From Flavobacterium sp. (GTDB lineage: Bacteria; Bacteroidota; Bacteroidia; Flavobacteriales; Flavobacteriaceae), in assembly GCF_035195345.1 (NCBI RefSeq), contig NZ_CP136574.1, positions 372,001 through 436,000 of the forward strand: a stretch of 64,000 nucleotides of DNA, given 5' to 3'. Below are positions 34,333-42,351 of the stretch, piece by piece (within the stretch, counting starts at the first letter, position 1; every line of letters starts with the position of its first letter). The translations under genes and the position numbers were made by a program. The notes beneath the pieces were generated by a model, which saw only the letters and a list, made by a program, of their open reading frames with translations, did not search any database and had not been told where the DNA came from.

Positions 34333-34340
34333 TATCTTTG
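34333..34340 (+). promoter_or_regulatory. -7 box TATCTTTG
   Basis: An exact TAnnTTTG box ends 10 bases before the ATG at 34351. No convincing TTTG -33 element is visible. The box argues against the longer frame that begins upstream at 34249. Confidence 0.55.
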
Positions 34341-34350
34341 TAAAAAAACA

Positions 34351-34902
34351 ATGCAATCAAAACTATTTTGCCTAGAAAGCGTTCCCGATGTCACTTCCCA
34401 AACAAACAGCATCATCCTACCCTCTTTAGAAAAACTAGCGTTGCGATACAACGTCACCAATGTTTACAATACCTGCGACAGCATAGAAGGATTAGAAGAA
34501 ATCCTATCCACCCTACTCTACGAAGACCGAAACTTCAATGATTACGAAATCATTTACTTCGTATTCCAAGGAAGCGGCAACAACATCATCATCGATAATT
34601 ATTTGTATAGCCTAGAAGAAATAGCCGAGTTTTTTGAAGGCAAACTAACAGGGAAACTTATACATTTTGCCAATACTATGCAATTGGAAATAAACCAAGA
34701 AACAGCACAATACTTCCTAGATGTAACAGGAGCTTATGCTGTTTCAGGTTATAAAAATAATGTACCATTGTTGAGCACCGTTTTAGACAACCAATTCTTC
34801 GCATTATATCAAGAATACGACGACGTAACTGAAATCGTAGAAGAATTGTACCAAAAGCATTTTGCAATAGCAAAAACTATGGGGTTTACATTGTATTATT
34901 AA
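34351..34902 (+). CDS. Uncharacterised protein with a possible degenerate caspase/CHAT-like fold
   Basis: The product has 183 residues and no signal peptide. The central part reads YEIIYFVFQGSGNNIII, then YLYSLEEIAEFFEGKL, then KLIHFANTMQLEI and VTGAYAVSGYKN. The order (hydrophobic strand, Gly-rich turn, helix, second hydrophobic strand with a small-residue turn, GAxAVSGY) recalls caspase/CHAT-like proteases. In those, the first turn holds His and the second holds Cys. Here these positions are Gln and Asn/Thr, so it would be inactive. It may belong to DUF6642, from memory. Start at 34351 is chosen from the -7 box. Function unknown. Confidence 0.7.
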   Translation: MQSKLFCLESVPDVTSQTNSIILPSLEKLALRYNVTNVYNTCDSIEGLEEILSTLLYEDRNFNDYEIIYFVFQGSGNNIIIDNYLYSLEEIAEFFEGKLTGKLIHFANTMQLEINQETAQYFLDVTGAYAVSGYKNNVPLLSTVLDNQFFALYQEYDDVTEIVEELYQKHFAIAKTMGFTLYY

Positions 34903-34919
34903 AACGAATTTATCGCTTA

Positions 34920-35240
34920 TTACAACAATAAAATCAATAAAAGAACAATAATTATAATAGCACCAATCGATAAATAAATACCATTTTTACTATCACGCAA
35001 AGAAGATTTTATTACTTTCACTTCTTTTCGAAGTGCTTTTTTTTCTGAAGAAGTCATATCAGACTTATCCATTGCTTTTATTTCTTTCAAACGATCTAAC
35101 TGAACTTGTACATGTGCTGGCACTTCACTTGGCGCAGTAGCAGGTGTGTTTGAAGGATTACTTGCTGCAGCTGTCATGGTGCTTGGAAAGAAACTTATCG
35201 ACATAATTAGCATCAATAAGTAAAGTGTTGATTTTTTCAT
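34920..35240 (-). CDS. Small exported or membrane protein of unknown function
   Basis: The 106-residue protein has an N-terminal signal peptide or helix (MKKSTLYLLMLIMSISFFPS), a Pro/Ala/Ser-rich linker, and a Lys/Glu/Ser-rich central region (DRLKEIKAMDKSDMTSSEKK). It ends in a strong C-terminal membrane helix (LSIGAIIIIVLLLILLL). The topology suggests an inner-membrane protein with a periplasmic loop. I do not recognise a named family, although the KEIKAMDKS...EKKALRKEV pattern is common in small Flavobacterium proteins as I recall. It is convergent with the gene at 34.35 kb. Confidence 0.7.
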   Translation of the reverse strand: MKKSTLYLLMLIMSISFFPSTMTAAASNPSNTPATAPSEVPAHVQVQLDRLKEIKAMDKSDMTSSEKKALRKEVKVIKSSLRDSKNGIYLSIGAIIIIVLLLILLL

Positions 35241-35380
35241 AATAGTATAATATTAGCATTAATTTATAACCATAAAATTATATACTTCTATAAACTAAAC
35301 TATTATACTATTTTTATAAAAAGTTACAAAAATAACAGCTACACAATCCATTTTTAAGGCAGCGATTTAATCAATCAAAA

Positions 35381-35716
35381 CTACAAATACTTCGCAATGT
35401 CTTCCGCCTGAATACTATGATGCGAAACACGATATACTACTTCCCCATTCTTTAAAACAATAATTTGTGGCGATTGATGAATCACACTCAATTCCTCAGC
35501 AATAAAATTAGAAACACTTCGGTACGAAAGCAAATCCAAATAATTAAAATCGGCTTTAGCAATCAATACATCATTTCCAATAACCAAGCGCTCTTTCGCA
35601 TAAGCACTTATACCACAGGTCACGCTATCTTTAAAAATAATTTGAGGTTTTTCATTCGATTTATCAACAATTTCTCTTACTTGTTGTTCTGTAGTAATGG
35701 GATTCCAGTTTTTCAT
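35381..35716 (-). CDS. ytxJ: Bacilliredoxin-like protein YtxJ
   Basis: The 111-residue thioredoxin-fold protein carries the monothiol motif SVTCGISAYAKE with Cys34, and IIVLKNGEVVYRVSHHSI near the end. This is the YtxJ family, which reduces protein-bacillithiol mixed disulfides in the cytoplasm. It links functionally to bshB1 at the left edge of the window. The usual TCxIS motif has Gly at the variable position. It is a single gene, and repeat copy F fills the upstream gap. Confidence 0.88.
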   Translation of the reverse strand: MKNWNPITTEQQVREIVDKSNEKPQIIFKDSVTCGISAYAKERLVIGNDVLIAKADFNYLDLLSYRSVSNFIAEELSVIHQSPQIIVLKNGEVVYRVSHHSIQAEDIAKYL

Positions 35717-35865
35717 AGTTTATATTTTTTTGTTAAACACATAGATACATAAGCTATATGTTTTGTTGATTATAGGCGTTTCACTTTTCATAGTAAACAA
35801 AAACTATCCGCATAGTTTATCATACTGTCAAGCATCTCTTAAATGTTGAATTTTGATCAACGAAT
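35717..35865. repeat. Degenerate intergenic repeat, copy F
   Basis: AAACACATAGATACATAAGC and GTTTCACTTTTCATAGTAAAC appear in the same order and spacing as in copy B at 6.81-6.9 kb. No gene is visible. Confidence 0.55.
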
Positions 35866-35886
35866 GATGAATTTTGAACTATTGAA

Positions 35887-37446
35887 CTAAGAACTACACG
35901 ACAACATAGAACACCCAACTTTATCTCGCGCCCAATCTGGTCTTTTAGCAAACCATTTTTCATATTGCGGTTGTTCGTCGTATGGATTTTTAAGCAACGT
36001 ATATAATTCGTCAATAAGCGTGTAATCTTCTTTCTCTGCTGCTTCAATGGCTAATTGTGCCATGTAATTTCGTAACACATATTTTGGATTAATGGCATTC
36101 ATGGCTTGTTTTCGTTCTTCATCTGAACCAACTTCTGCTTTAATTTTCTCCAAATACAATTCCGTCCAATGCAACCAACTCGTTTTTAATGTTAATACAA
36201 TTTTATCGGGTTGATAAAACGCAAAGGTAATTTTAGCGAATGCTTCATCAGAACTATCTGTTTTTACTATATTGGCCAAGTTGCGATAGAAAATGGTCAT
36301 ATCCGTTTCTGAAGCAGTTAACAAGGAAATTAATTCATCTTGAAAAGAAGTATCATATTCTGCTTGTAATCCTAACTTCTGCTGTTGTAGTATTGGAAAC
36401 TGGCTATCAAATTGCTGACTATAACTATTCAATACTTGTTCCATTGGAGCAATATCTTCAATCAATGGATACAAAGCATTTCCTAATTGTACCAAATTCC
36501 ACAAAGCAATATCAGGTTGGTTTTTAAAACGATATCTTCTACCCTCAGCATCCGTAGTATTCGGTGTCCAATCTGGATCATAATCTTCCAACCATCCATA
36601 CGGACCATAATCAATGGTTAATCCCAGAATCGACATATTATCAGTATTCATTACCCCATGAACAAAACCAACACGTTGCCAATGCAACACCATTTCAACG
36701 GTTCGATTGACAACTTCCTGATAAAACTGCAAGTACTTTTCTTTGCCAGAAGTATTAATTTCAGGATAAAAATACTGAATCGTATAATCGGCTAACGCTT
36801 TTAAATTCTTACTATCTTTTCGAGCAGCAAACAATTGAAAATTACCAAAACGAATAAACGTAGGTGCTACTCTACAAACAACAGCTCCGTCTTCATAAGC
36901 GGCATTTCCGTTGTATAAAACATCACGTAAAACTTTGTCGCCAGTTGTCACCAAAGATAACGAACGAGTGGTTGGCACACCCAAATGATACATCGCTTCA
37001 CTACACAAATGCTCGCGTATAGAAGAACGTAAAACGGCAAAACCATCAGCTGTTCTCGAATAAGGTGTTTCCCCTGCTCCTTTTAACTGTAATGTCCAAC
37101 GTTGATTATTATGCAGCATCTCAAATAAATTGATTGCTCTACCATCCCCAAGTTGTCCAGCCCAATTCCCAAATTGATGTCCAGCATACGCCATAGCATA
37201 CGGTTTGGTATCGGGATAAACAGTACTTCCTGAAACCAAATTTAAAAAATCAAGAGATTGAGTTTCTGCTTGAGAAATCCCTAACAATTGAGACACCTCA
37301 TCGGCAACATGAAGTAATTTAGGACGTGAAGGAACTCGTGGTGACACAAATGAAAAAACAGCTTCAAAGACTTGTCGTCGTGTATTTGAAACATTTGAAT
37401 CGGCGGGTAATTGCTGATTGAAAGTATCGTTGAGGTGTAATTTCAT
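35887..37446 (-). CDS. selO: Protein adenylyltransferase SelO
   Basis: The 519-residue pseudokinase-fold protein matches YdiU/SelO. Landmarks are AYAGHQFGNWAGQLGDGRAI, LKGAGETPYSRTADG, VHGVMNTDNMSI and DYGPYGWLEDYDPDW. SelO transfers AMP from ATP to Ser, Thr or Tyr of partner proteins in redox control. The end CSMLSCSS places Cys517 where animal SelO has selenocysteine. It lies three bases after yaaA, so the two oxidative-stress genes form a unit. Confidence 0.93.
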   Translation of the reverse strand: MKLHLNDTFNQQLPADSNVSNTRRQVFEAVFSFVSPRVPSRPKLLHVADEVSQLLGISQAETQSLDFLNLVSGSTVYPDTKPYAMAYAGHQFGNWAGQLGDGRAINLFEMLHNNQRWTLQLKGAGETPYSRTADGFAVLRSSIREHLCSEAMYHLGVPTTRSLSLVTTGDKVLRDVLYNGNAAYEDGAVVCRVAPTFIRFGNFQLFAARKDSKNLKALADYTIQYFYPEINTSGKEKYLQFYQEVVNRTVEMVLHWQRVGFVHGVMNTDNMSILGLTIDYGPYGWLEDYDPDWTPNTTDAEGRRYRFKNQPDIALWNLVQLGNALYPLIEDIAPMEQVLNSYSQQFDSQFPILQQQKLGLQAEYDTSFQDELISLLTASETDMTIFYRNLANIVKTDSSDEAFAKITFAFYQPDKIVLTLKTSWLHWTELYLEKIKAEVGSDEERKQAMNAINPKYVLRNYMAQLAIEAAEKEDYTLIDELYTLLKNPYDEQPQYEKWFAKRPDWARDKVGCSMLSCSS

Positions 37447-37449
37447 TTA

Positions 37450-38208
37450 TTATCGTGTAAAAACTAAGGTGTTTCCTTTAGACAAGTTGGCATCAAAAGC
37501 ATATCCTTCATAATTGAATTGCTTCAAATCATCTATTGTTTCAGCATTGGTATCAATAATATAGCGCACCATCAAACCTCTGGCTTTTTTAGCGAAGAAA
37601 CTTATCATTTTTAGCTTTCCATCTTTGTAATCTTTAAATTCAGGTGTAATCACAGGAGCTTTCAATGTTTTAGTATCTACGGCAGAAAAATATTCGTTAC
37701 TTGCCAAGTTGATGAAAAGTTCGTGTTCTTGCAATTCATCATTTAAAGATTGCGTTACTTTCTTTTTCCAAAACTCATACAAGTTCTTTTTTGTCCCAAT
37801 AGGCAAAGAAGTGCCCATTTCCAATCGATACGGTTGCATTAAATCCAATGGTTTTAAAATACCATACAAGCCCGAAAGAATACGTAATTTATCTTGAAGA
37901 ACCGGAAGTTTTTCAACCGGAAGTGTGTAGGCATCTAAACCTGTATAAACATCGCCATCAAAAGCATAAATTGCAGGACGTGCGTTTTCAGCAGTAAAAG
38001 GTAAAGACCAATTTTTATTGCGCTCCCAATTTAAATCGGCTAACTTTTCAGAAATGTCCATTAATTCCATTAACTGTTTTGGCTTTTTCTTTTTTAAAGC
38101 CTTTTGAATGGTTTCGGCCTCTTTCAAAAACAAACTATCGGTATGCTTTTGAACAGGAAGTGGCGATTCAAAATTTAAGGATTTAGCAGGTGATATAACA
38201 ATTTTCAT
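37450..38208 (-). CDS. yaaA: Peroxide stress protein YaaA (DUF328)
   Basis: The 252-residue protein opens MKIVISPAKSLNFESPLP and contains AIYAFDGDVYTGLDAYTL and LRILSGLYGILKPLDLMQPY, all diagnostic of YaaA/UPF0246. In E. coli YaaA lowers intracellular iron during hydrogen peroxide stress and binds DNA. It is the first gene of a two-gene unit with selO (three-base gap). Confidence 0.93.
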   Translation of the reverse strand: MKIVISPAKSLNFESPLPVQKHTDSLFLKEAETIQKALKKKKPKQLMELMDISEKLADLNWERNKNWSLPFTAENARPAIYAFDGDVYTGLDAYTLPVEKLPVLQDKLRILSGLYGILKPLDLMQPYRLEMGTSLPIGTKKNLYEFWKKKVTQSLNDELQEHELFINLASNEYFSAVDTKTLKAPVITPEFKDYKDGKLKMISFFAKKARGLMVRYIIDTNAETIDDLKQFNYEGYAFDANLSKGNTLVFTR

Positions 38209-38344
38209 ACGAATACACTTTATAATTGAATAAGCACAAATAAAAACCTTTATGCTTCTATTTTCAAAAGTACGAAATTAAGAAATAGGGTATTTTAGAA
38301 TACGATAAATAAAAATTATATCGCAATCAATATTTTATTATAAT

Positions 38345-38372
38345 AGAAAATCCCGAAAGTATCGGGATTTTC
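38345..38372 (-). terminator. Terminator of the TPR gene
   Basis: AGAAAATCCCGA (38345-38356) pairs with TCGGGATTTTCT (38362-38373). It lies immediately after the minus-strand TPR gene stop. Confidence 0.7.
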
Positions 38373-38377
38373 TATTT

Positions 38378-39484
38378 TTATTTTATAGTCTTTGCTTTTT
38401 CAGGTTGACCTACAATATCATAAGACATCTTTAAAATACTTTTTAAACTTTCATTGGTTGAATCAATTGAATATGCTTTTTCAAAATCTGGTAATGCTTT
38501 TGCAAACATTTCTTTTCTTTTCTTAACAAGCTCATCGTATTTTTTTGCATTGTCTCTGGAGCTATTAATTTCATTAACTATTTTTTCCTCATCTGCTAAT
38601 AATGCGTATCCAGCATTATAATAAATTTGAAATTCTCCTTTTTTTAACTCTTCATCATTCGGCGCTAATTTTCTAGCTTCTGTATAAGTTAATTTTGCTT
38701 TTTCAAGCTCATTATTTTGTGAATATATAAGAGCTAATAGTTTTAAAATTTCAAATTTCTTTGATGCATTCTTAACATCTCTAGGCTTTTCATGAGAACC
38801 TAATTTTATAAATTGAGAACGTTCTGTTTTCGAATTAAATTCTTCTTCTTTACCATTTGCTATGCTAATTGCATAATAAGTAAAGCCATTATTCAAATAA
38901 TCACTGCTAGCATATTCTTCATACATTTTTTGAGCTAACTTATAATCTTCACTTTGTACGGCTAAAATTGAAGCATTTTTAAGAGATTTTCCTTCTTCTT
39001 TTGGGTCAAAAGTATATAATGAATAAAATAATGCTGAAGCCTCTTTAAACTTTGAAGTATTATTGAAATTCATAGCTAAAGCCGATAATCCTTTCTTGAA
39101 TTCTGCTTTTTCTTGAATTAATTCCTCTGAATATATTTTTTTTCCTGATTTTGTTTCAAAATCAATAGTTTCATTGATAACAGCACCATATTGTTTTATA
39201 AACTCTGGATTATAGAGTTTCATTTGATCTTGCATTGTTGCTTTATCTCCTTTAGAAGCTAATTCAATAGTTGGATACATTACCATATAAAACTTTGCAT
39301 AAACTTTATCCGATTCTTCAGCCGCTAAAGTATTTAAAGCATCGCTTGCTGTTTTGTATGCTTCTAGATCCTTAACTGAAATAGTTTCTTTAGCATATAT
39401 TTTTTTTAAAGTTTTTAACTCTTCTTTTTGAGCAAATGTTGCAACCGATAACAATAGTGCTGCACTTAATACTAATTTTTTCAT
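38378..39484 (-). CDS. Exported tetratricopeptide repeat protein
   Basis: The 368-residue protein starts at MKKLVLSAALLLSVATFAQ (signal peptide; ATG at 39484). I drop an upstream in-frame Met 8 codons earlier because it would bury the signal. The rest is helical, with TPR-like pairs such as LKLLALIYSQNNELEKAKLTY and TEARKLAPNDEELKKG in the C-terminal half, and probably sits in the periplasm or outer membrane. It follows gyrA by 55 bases with a hairpin between, so it may be read through from gyrA at a lower level. Its function is unknown. Confidence 0.8.
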   Translation of the reverse strand: MKKLVLSAALLLSVATFAQKEELKTLKKIYAKETISVKDLEAYKTASDALNTLAAEESDKVYAKFYMVMYPTIELASKGDKATMQDQMKLYNPEFIKQYGAVINETIDFETKSGKKIYSEELIQEKAEFKKGLSALAMNFNNTSKFKEASALFYSLYTFDPKEEGKSLKNASILAVQSEDYKLAQKMYEEYASSDYLNNGFTYYAISIANGKEEEFNSKTERSQFIKLGSHEKPRDVKNASKKFEILKLLALIYSQNNELEKAKLTYTEARKLAPNDEELKKGEFQIYYNAGYALLADEEKIVNEINSSRDNAKKYDELVKKRKEMFAKALPDFEKAYSIDSTNESLKSILKMSYDIVGQPEKAKTIK

Positions 39485-39510
39485 GTTTTTAAAATGTGGG
39501 TTAAACAAAA

Positions 39511-39529
39511 GCCCAAAATAAATTTGGGC
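39511..39529 (-). terminator. Hairpin between gyrA and the TPR gene
   Basis: GCCCAAA (39511-39517) pairs with TTTGGGC (39523-39529) around a 5-base loop. On the minus strand it is followed by TTTTGTTT. It looks like a weak terminator or attenuator rather than a full stop. Confidence 0.5.
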
Positions 39530-39539
39530 CTTATCCTTT

Positions 39540-42095
39540 TTATTCTTGTGTTTCTTCCTCAGTCGAATCTACATCTGTGTTATTATCTGCCTCATTTATT
39601 TCTCCGTTTTCATCTAAAATAACTTCTTCATCTTCGCGAAGCACCTTCGTTACAGCGGCAATAGAATCGTTCCCCTTAATGTTGATTAATTTAACACCTT
39701 GAGTTGCTCTTCCCATTACTCTTAAATCAGACACCATCATTCTAATGGTTAAGCCCGATTTGTTGATAATCATTAAATCATCATCGTCAGTTACATTATT
39801 AATTGCAATTAACGCACCCGTTTTTTCGGTAATGTTTAATGTTTTTACTCCTTTTCCACCACGATTTGTAATTCGGTACACGTCTTCTCCGTCGTCGTCC
39901 ACTAATTTGGTACGTTTTCCATAACCATTTTCGGTAACTACTAAAATTTGAGTTTCGTTTACGTCTTCTTTGTTAACGGTTACGATTCCAATTACTTCAT
40001 CGTTGTCATCAGCTAGAGTAATTCCTCTAACACCAGATGCAGTTCTTCCCATTGGACGTGTTTTTTCTTCTTCAAAACGCACAATTTTACCTGATTTTCC
40101 AGCAATTAATACTTGGCTTGAACCGTTGGTTAATTTTGCTCCTAATAACTCGTCTCCATCTTTAATTGTAATCGCCGCAACACCGTTTATACGAGGTCTA
40201 GAATATTTTTCTAAAGATGTTTTCTTAACCTGGCCTTGCTTTGTAACCATAATTAAGTTGTGACTCTCAATATACTCTTGGTCTTTTAAGTCTTGTGTAC
40301 AGATAAATGCTTTAACTTTATCATCACTTTCAATGTTGATTAAGTTTTGAATCGCACGACCTTTACTTGCTTTGGTTCCTTCTGGAATTTCGTATACACG
40401 CATCCAGTAACATTTACCTTTTTGCGTGAAATACATTAAATATTGGTGATTGGTTGCCACAAATAAATGTTCTAAGAAATCTTGATCTCTTGTTCCAGCA
40501 GATTTTTGTCCAACTCCTCCTCTATTTTGTGTTTTATATTCTGATAACGAAGTACGTTTGATGTAACCTGCATGTGAAATAGTAATTACTACGCTTTCAT
40601 CCGCAATTAAATCTTCTATACTTACATCGCCACCAGAATATTCAATTCTTGAACGACGCTCATCACCATATTTATCTCTGATTTCTGTCAATTCGTCTTT
40701 AATTACTTGCATTCTCATTTCTTTGCTTGCTAGTAATTCTTTTAAATACGTAATCAATTTCATGATTTCTTCGTATTCAGCACGTAATTTATCTTGTTCT
40801 AGACCTGTCAATTGTCTTAAACGCATTTCTACAATAGCGCGTGCTTGAATTTCCGATAATTTAAAACGCTCAATTAACTTAGTTCTCGCTTCATCTCCAT
40901 CTTTAGAAGCTCTAATAATTTTGATTACTTCATCAATATTATCAGAAGCAATAATTAAACCTTCTAAGATATGTGCTCTTTCTTCTGCTTTTCTTAAATC
41001 AAATTGAGCTCTTCGAACAACAACATCGTGGCGATGTTCGACAAAATGATAAATCAAATCTTTAAGATTTAACATTTGAGGACGACCTTTAACCAATGCA
41101 ATATTGTTTACACTAAATGAAGCTTGTAATTGCGTATATTTATAAAGTGTATTTAGAACGACATTAGGAACTGCATCACGTTTTAATTCATATACCACAC
41201 GCATACCATTTCTATCCGATTCATCACGAATATTCGATATACCTTCAATTTTCTTATCATTAACTAAATCGGCAGTATGTTTGATCATATTTGCCTTGTT
41301 TACTTGGTAAGGAATTTCAGTCACAATGATAGCTTCTCTACCATTAACTTCTTCAAAACCAACCTTAGCACGCATTACAATACGACCTCTACCTGTTTTG
41401 AATGCTTCTCTTACACCTTCGTAACCATAAATAATACCTCCTGTTGGAAAATCAGGAGCTTTAATATGATTGATTAGCTCATCAATTTCAATATCATGAT
41501 TATCTATGTAAGCTAAAATACCGTCCACTACTTCCGTTAAGTTGTGAGGAGCCATATTTGTTGCCATACCTACCGCAATACCTGAAGCCCCATTTACTAA
41601 TAAAGTAGGGATTTTTGTTGGCATAACCGTCGGCTCTTGCAATGTATCGTCAAAGTTTAATTGAAAATCTACTGTTTCTTTATCAATATCCGCCAACATT
41701 TCTTCCGAAATCTTTTTCATTCTGGCCTCTGTATAACGCATTGCTGCGGGACTATCTCCATCAACAGAACCAAAGTTACCTTGTCCATCAACCAATAAGT
41801 AACGCATACTCCATTCTTGAGCCATACGCACCATTGCGTCATAAACTGAAGTATCTCCATGTGGATGATACTTACCTAAAACTTCACCGACAATTCTTGC
41901 GGATTTTTTGTGGGCAGATCGTGAATTAACTCCCAAATCATACATTCCATAAAGTACTCTTCGATGTACGGGTTTCAAGCCATCTCTAACATCAGGAAGC
42001 GCTCTTGATACAATTACTGACATCGAATAATCGATGTAAGCTGATTTCATTTCATCTTCAATGTTAATAGGAATTAACTTTTCTCCTTCTGACAT
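39540..42095 (-). CDS. gyrA: DNA gyrase subunit A
   Basis: The 851-residue protein has the breakage-reunion domain (about 10-500) with the active-site Tyr121 in AAMRYTEARM, then a six-bladed beta-pinwheel C-terminal domain (about 510-815) with the GyrA box QNRGGVGQKS. It ends in an acidic tail (DVDSTEEETQE). The quinolone-resistance region reads HPHGDTSVYD, that is Thr82 and Asp86 at the E. coli 83 and 87 positions, with no evident resistance change. It introduces negative supercoils with GyrB, which is not in the window. A probable promoter (TTG, 21 bases, TATATTGG) lies at 42136-42167. Confidence 0.97.
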   Translation of the reverse strand: MSEGEKLIPINIEDEMKSAYIDYSMSVIVSRALPDVRDGLKPVHRRVLYGMYDLGVNSRSAHKKSARIVGEVLGKYHPHGDTSVYDAMVRMAQEWSMRYLLVDGQGNFGSVDGDSPAAMRYTEARMKKISEEMLADIDKETVDFQLNFDDTLQEPTVMPTKIPTLLVNGASGIAVGMATNMAPHNLTEVVDGILAYIDNHDIEIDELINHIKAPDFPTGGIIYGYEGVREAFKTGRGRIVMRAKVGFEEVNGREAIIVTEIPYQVNKANMIKHTADLVNDKKIEGISNIRDESDRNGMRVVYELKRDAVPNVVLNTLYKYTQLQASFSVNNIALVKGRPQMLNLKDLIYHFVEHRHDVVVRRAQFDLRKAEERAHILEGLIIASDNIDEVIKIIRASKDGDEARTKLIERFKLSEIQARAIVEMRLRQLTGLEQDKLRAEYEEIMKLITYLKELLASKEMRMQVIKDELTEIRDKYGDERRSRIEYSGGDVSIEDLIADESVVITISHAGYIKRTSLSEYKTQNRGGVGQKSAGTRDQDFLEHLFVATNHQYLMYFTQKGKCYWMRVYEIPEGTKASKGRAIQNLINIESDDKVKAFICTQDLKDQEYIESHNLIMVTKQGQVKKTSLEKYSRPRINGVAAITIKDGDELLGAKLTNGSSQVLIAGKSGKIVRFEEEKTRPMGRTASGVRGITLADDNDEVIGIVTVNKEDVNETQILVVTENGYGKRTKLVDDDGEDVYRITNRGGKGVKTLNITEKTGALIAINNVTDDDDLMIINKSGLTIRMMVSDLRVMGRATQGVKLINIKGNDSIAAVTKVLREDEEVILDENGEINEADNNTDVDSTEEETQE

Positions 42096-42135
42096 AAGTA
42101 TTTATATTAAAATTATATATTAGTACTAAAACGTG

Positions 42136-42167
42136 CCAATATACGTCATTTTGAACTTTTATAACAA
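42136..42167 (-). promoter_or_regulatory. Probable gyrA promoter
   Basis: On the minus strand TTG (42165-42167) is followed after 21 bases by TATATTGG (42136-42143), one mismatch from TAnnTTTG. The start codon is 40 bases downstream. Confidence 0.5.
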
Positions 42168-42300
42168 CTTTTACAGCACTTATTTCTACTTATTTATTAA
42201 CAATTTTGTTTACAAATTGCTTATAAATCTTATATCAGTTTCTTTCTTTTTTCAAATATTTTTTGTCATTTAGCCTAACTGTACTTTATATAAGGTATGA

Positions 42301-42334
42301 TTTTTGTATTTACTTATAGAATGTTGTACTTTTA
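42301..42334 (+). promoter_or_regulatory. Promoter of clpC
   Basis: TTTTTG (42301-42306), a 20-base spacer and TACTTTTA (42327-42334) match the Bacteroidota promoter with one change. It shows that translation starts at the ATG at 42352 and not at an upstream in-frame TTG at 42304. Confidence 0.65.
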
Positions 42335-42351
42335 CTTATATTACTAATGCT

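Noticed and set aside
42304..42351. 16-codon extension of ClpC
   Set aside because: It starts at a TTG inside the promoter's -33 element. The ClpC N-terminus begins naturally at MDDNFSQ (42352).
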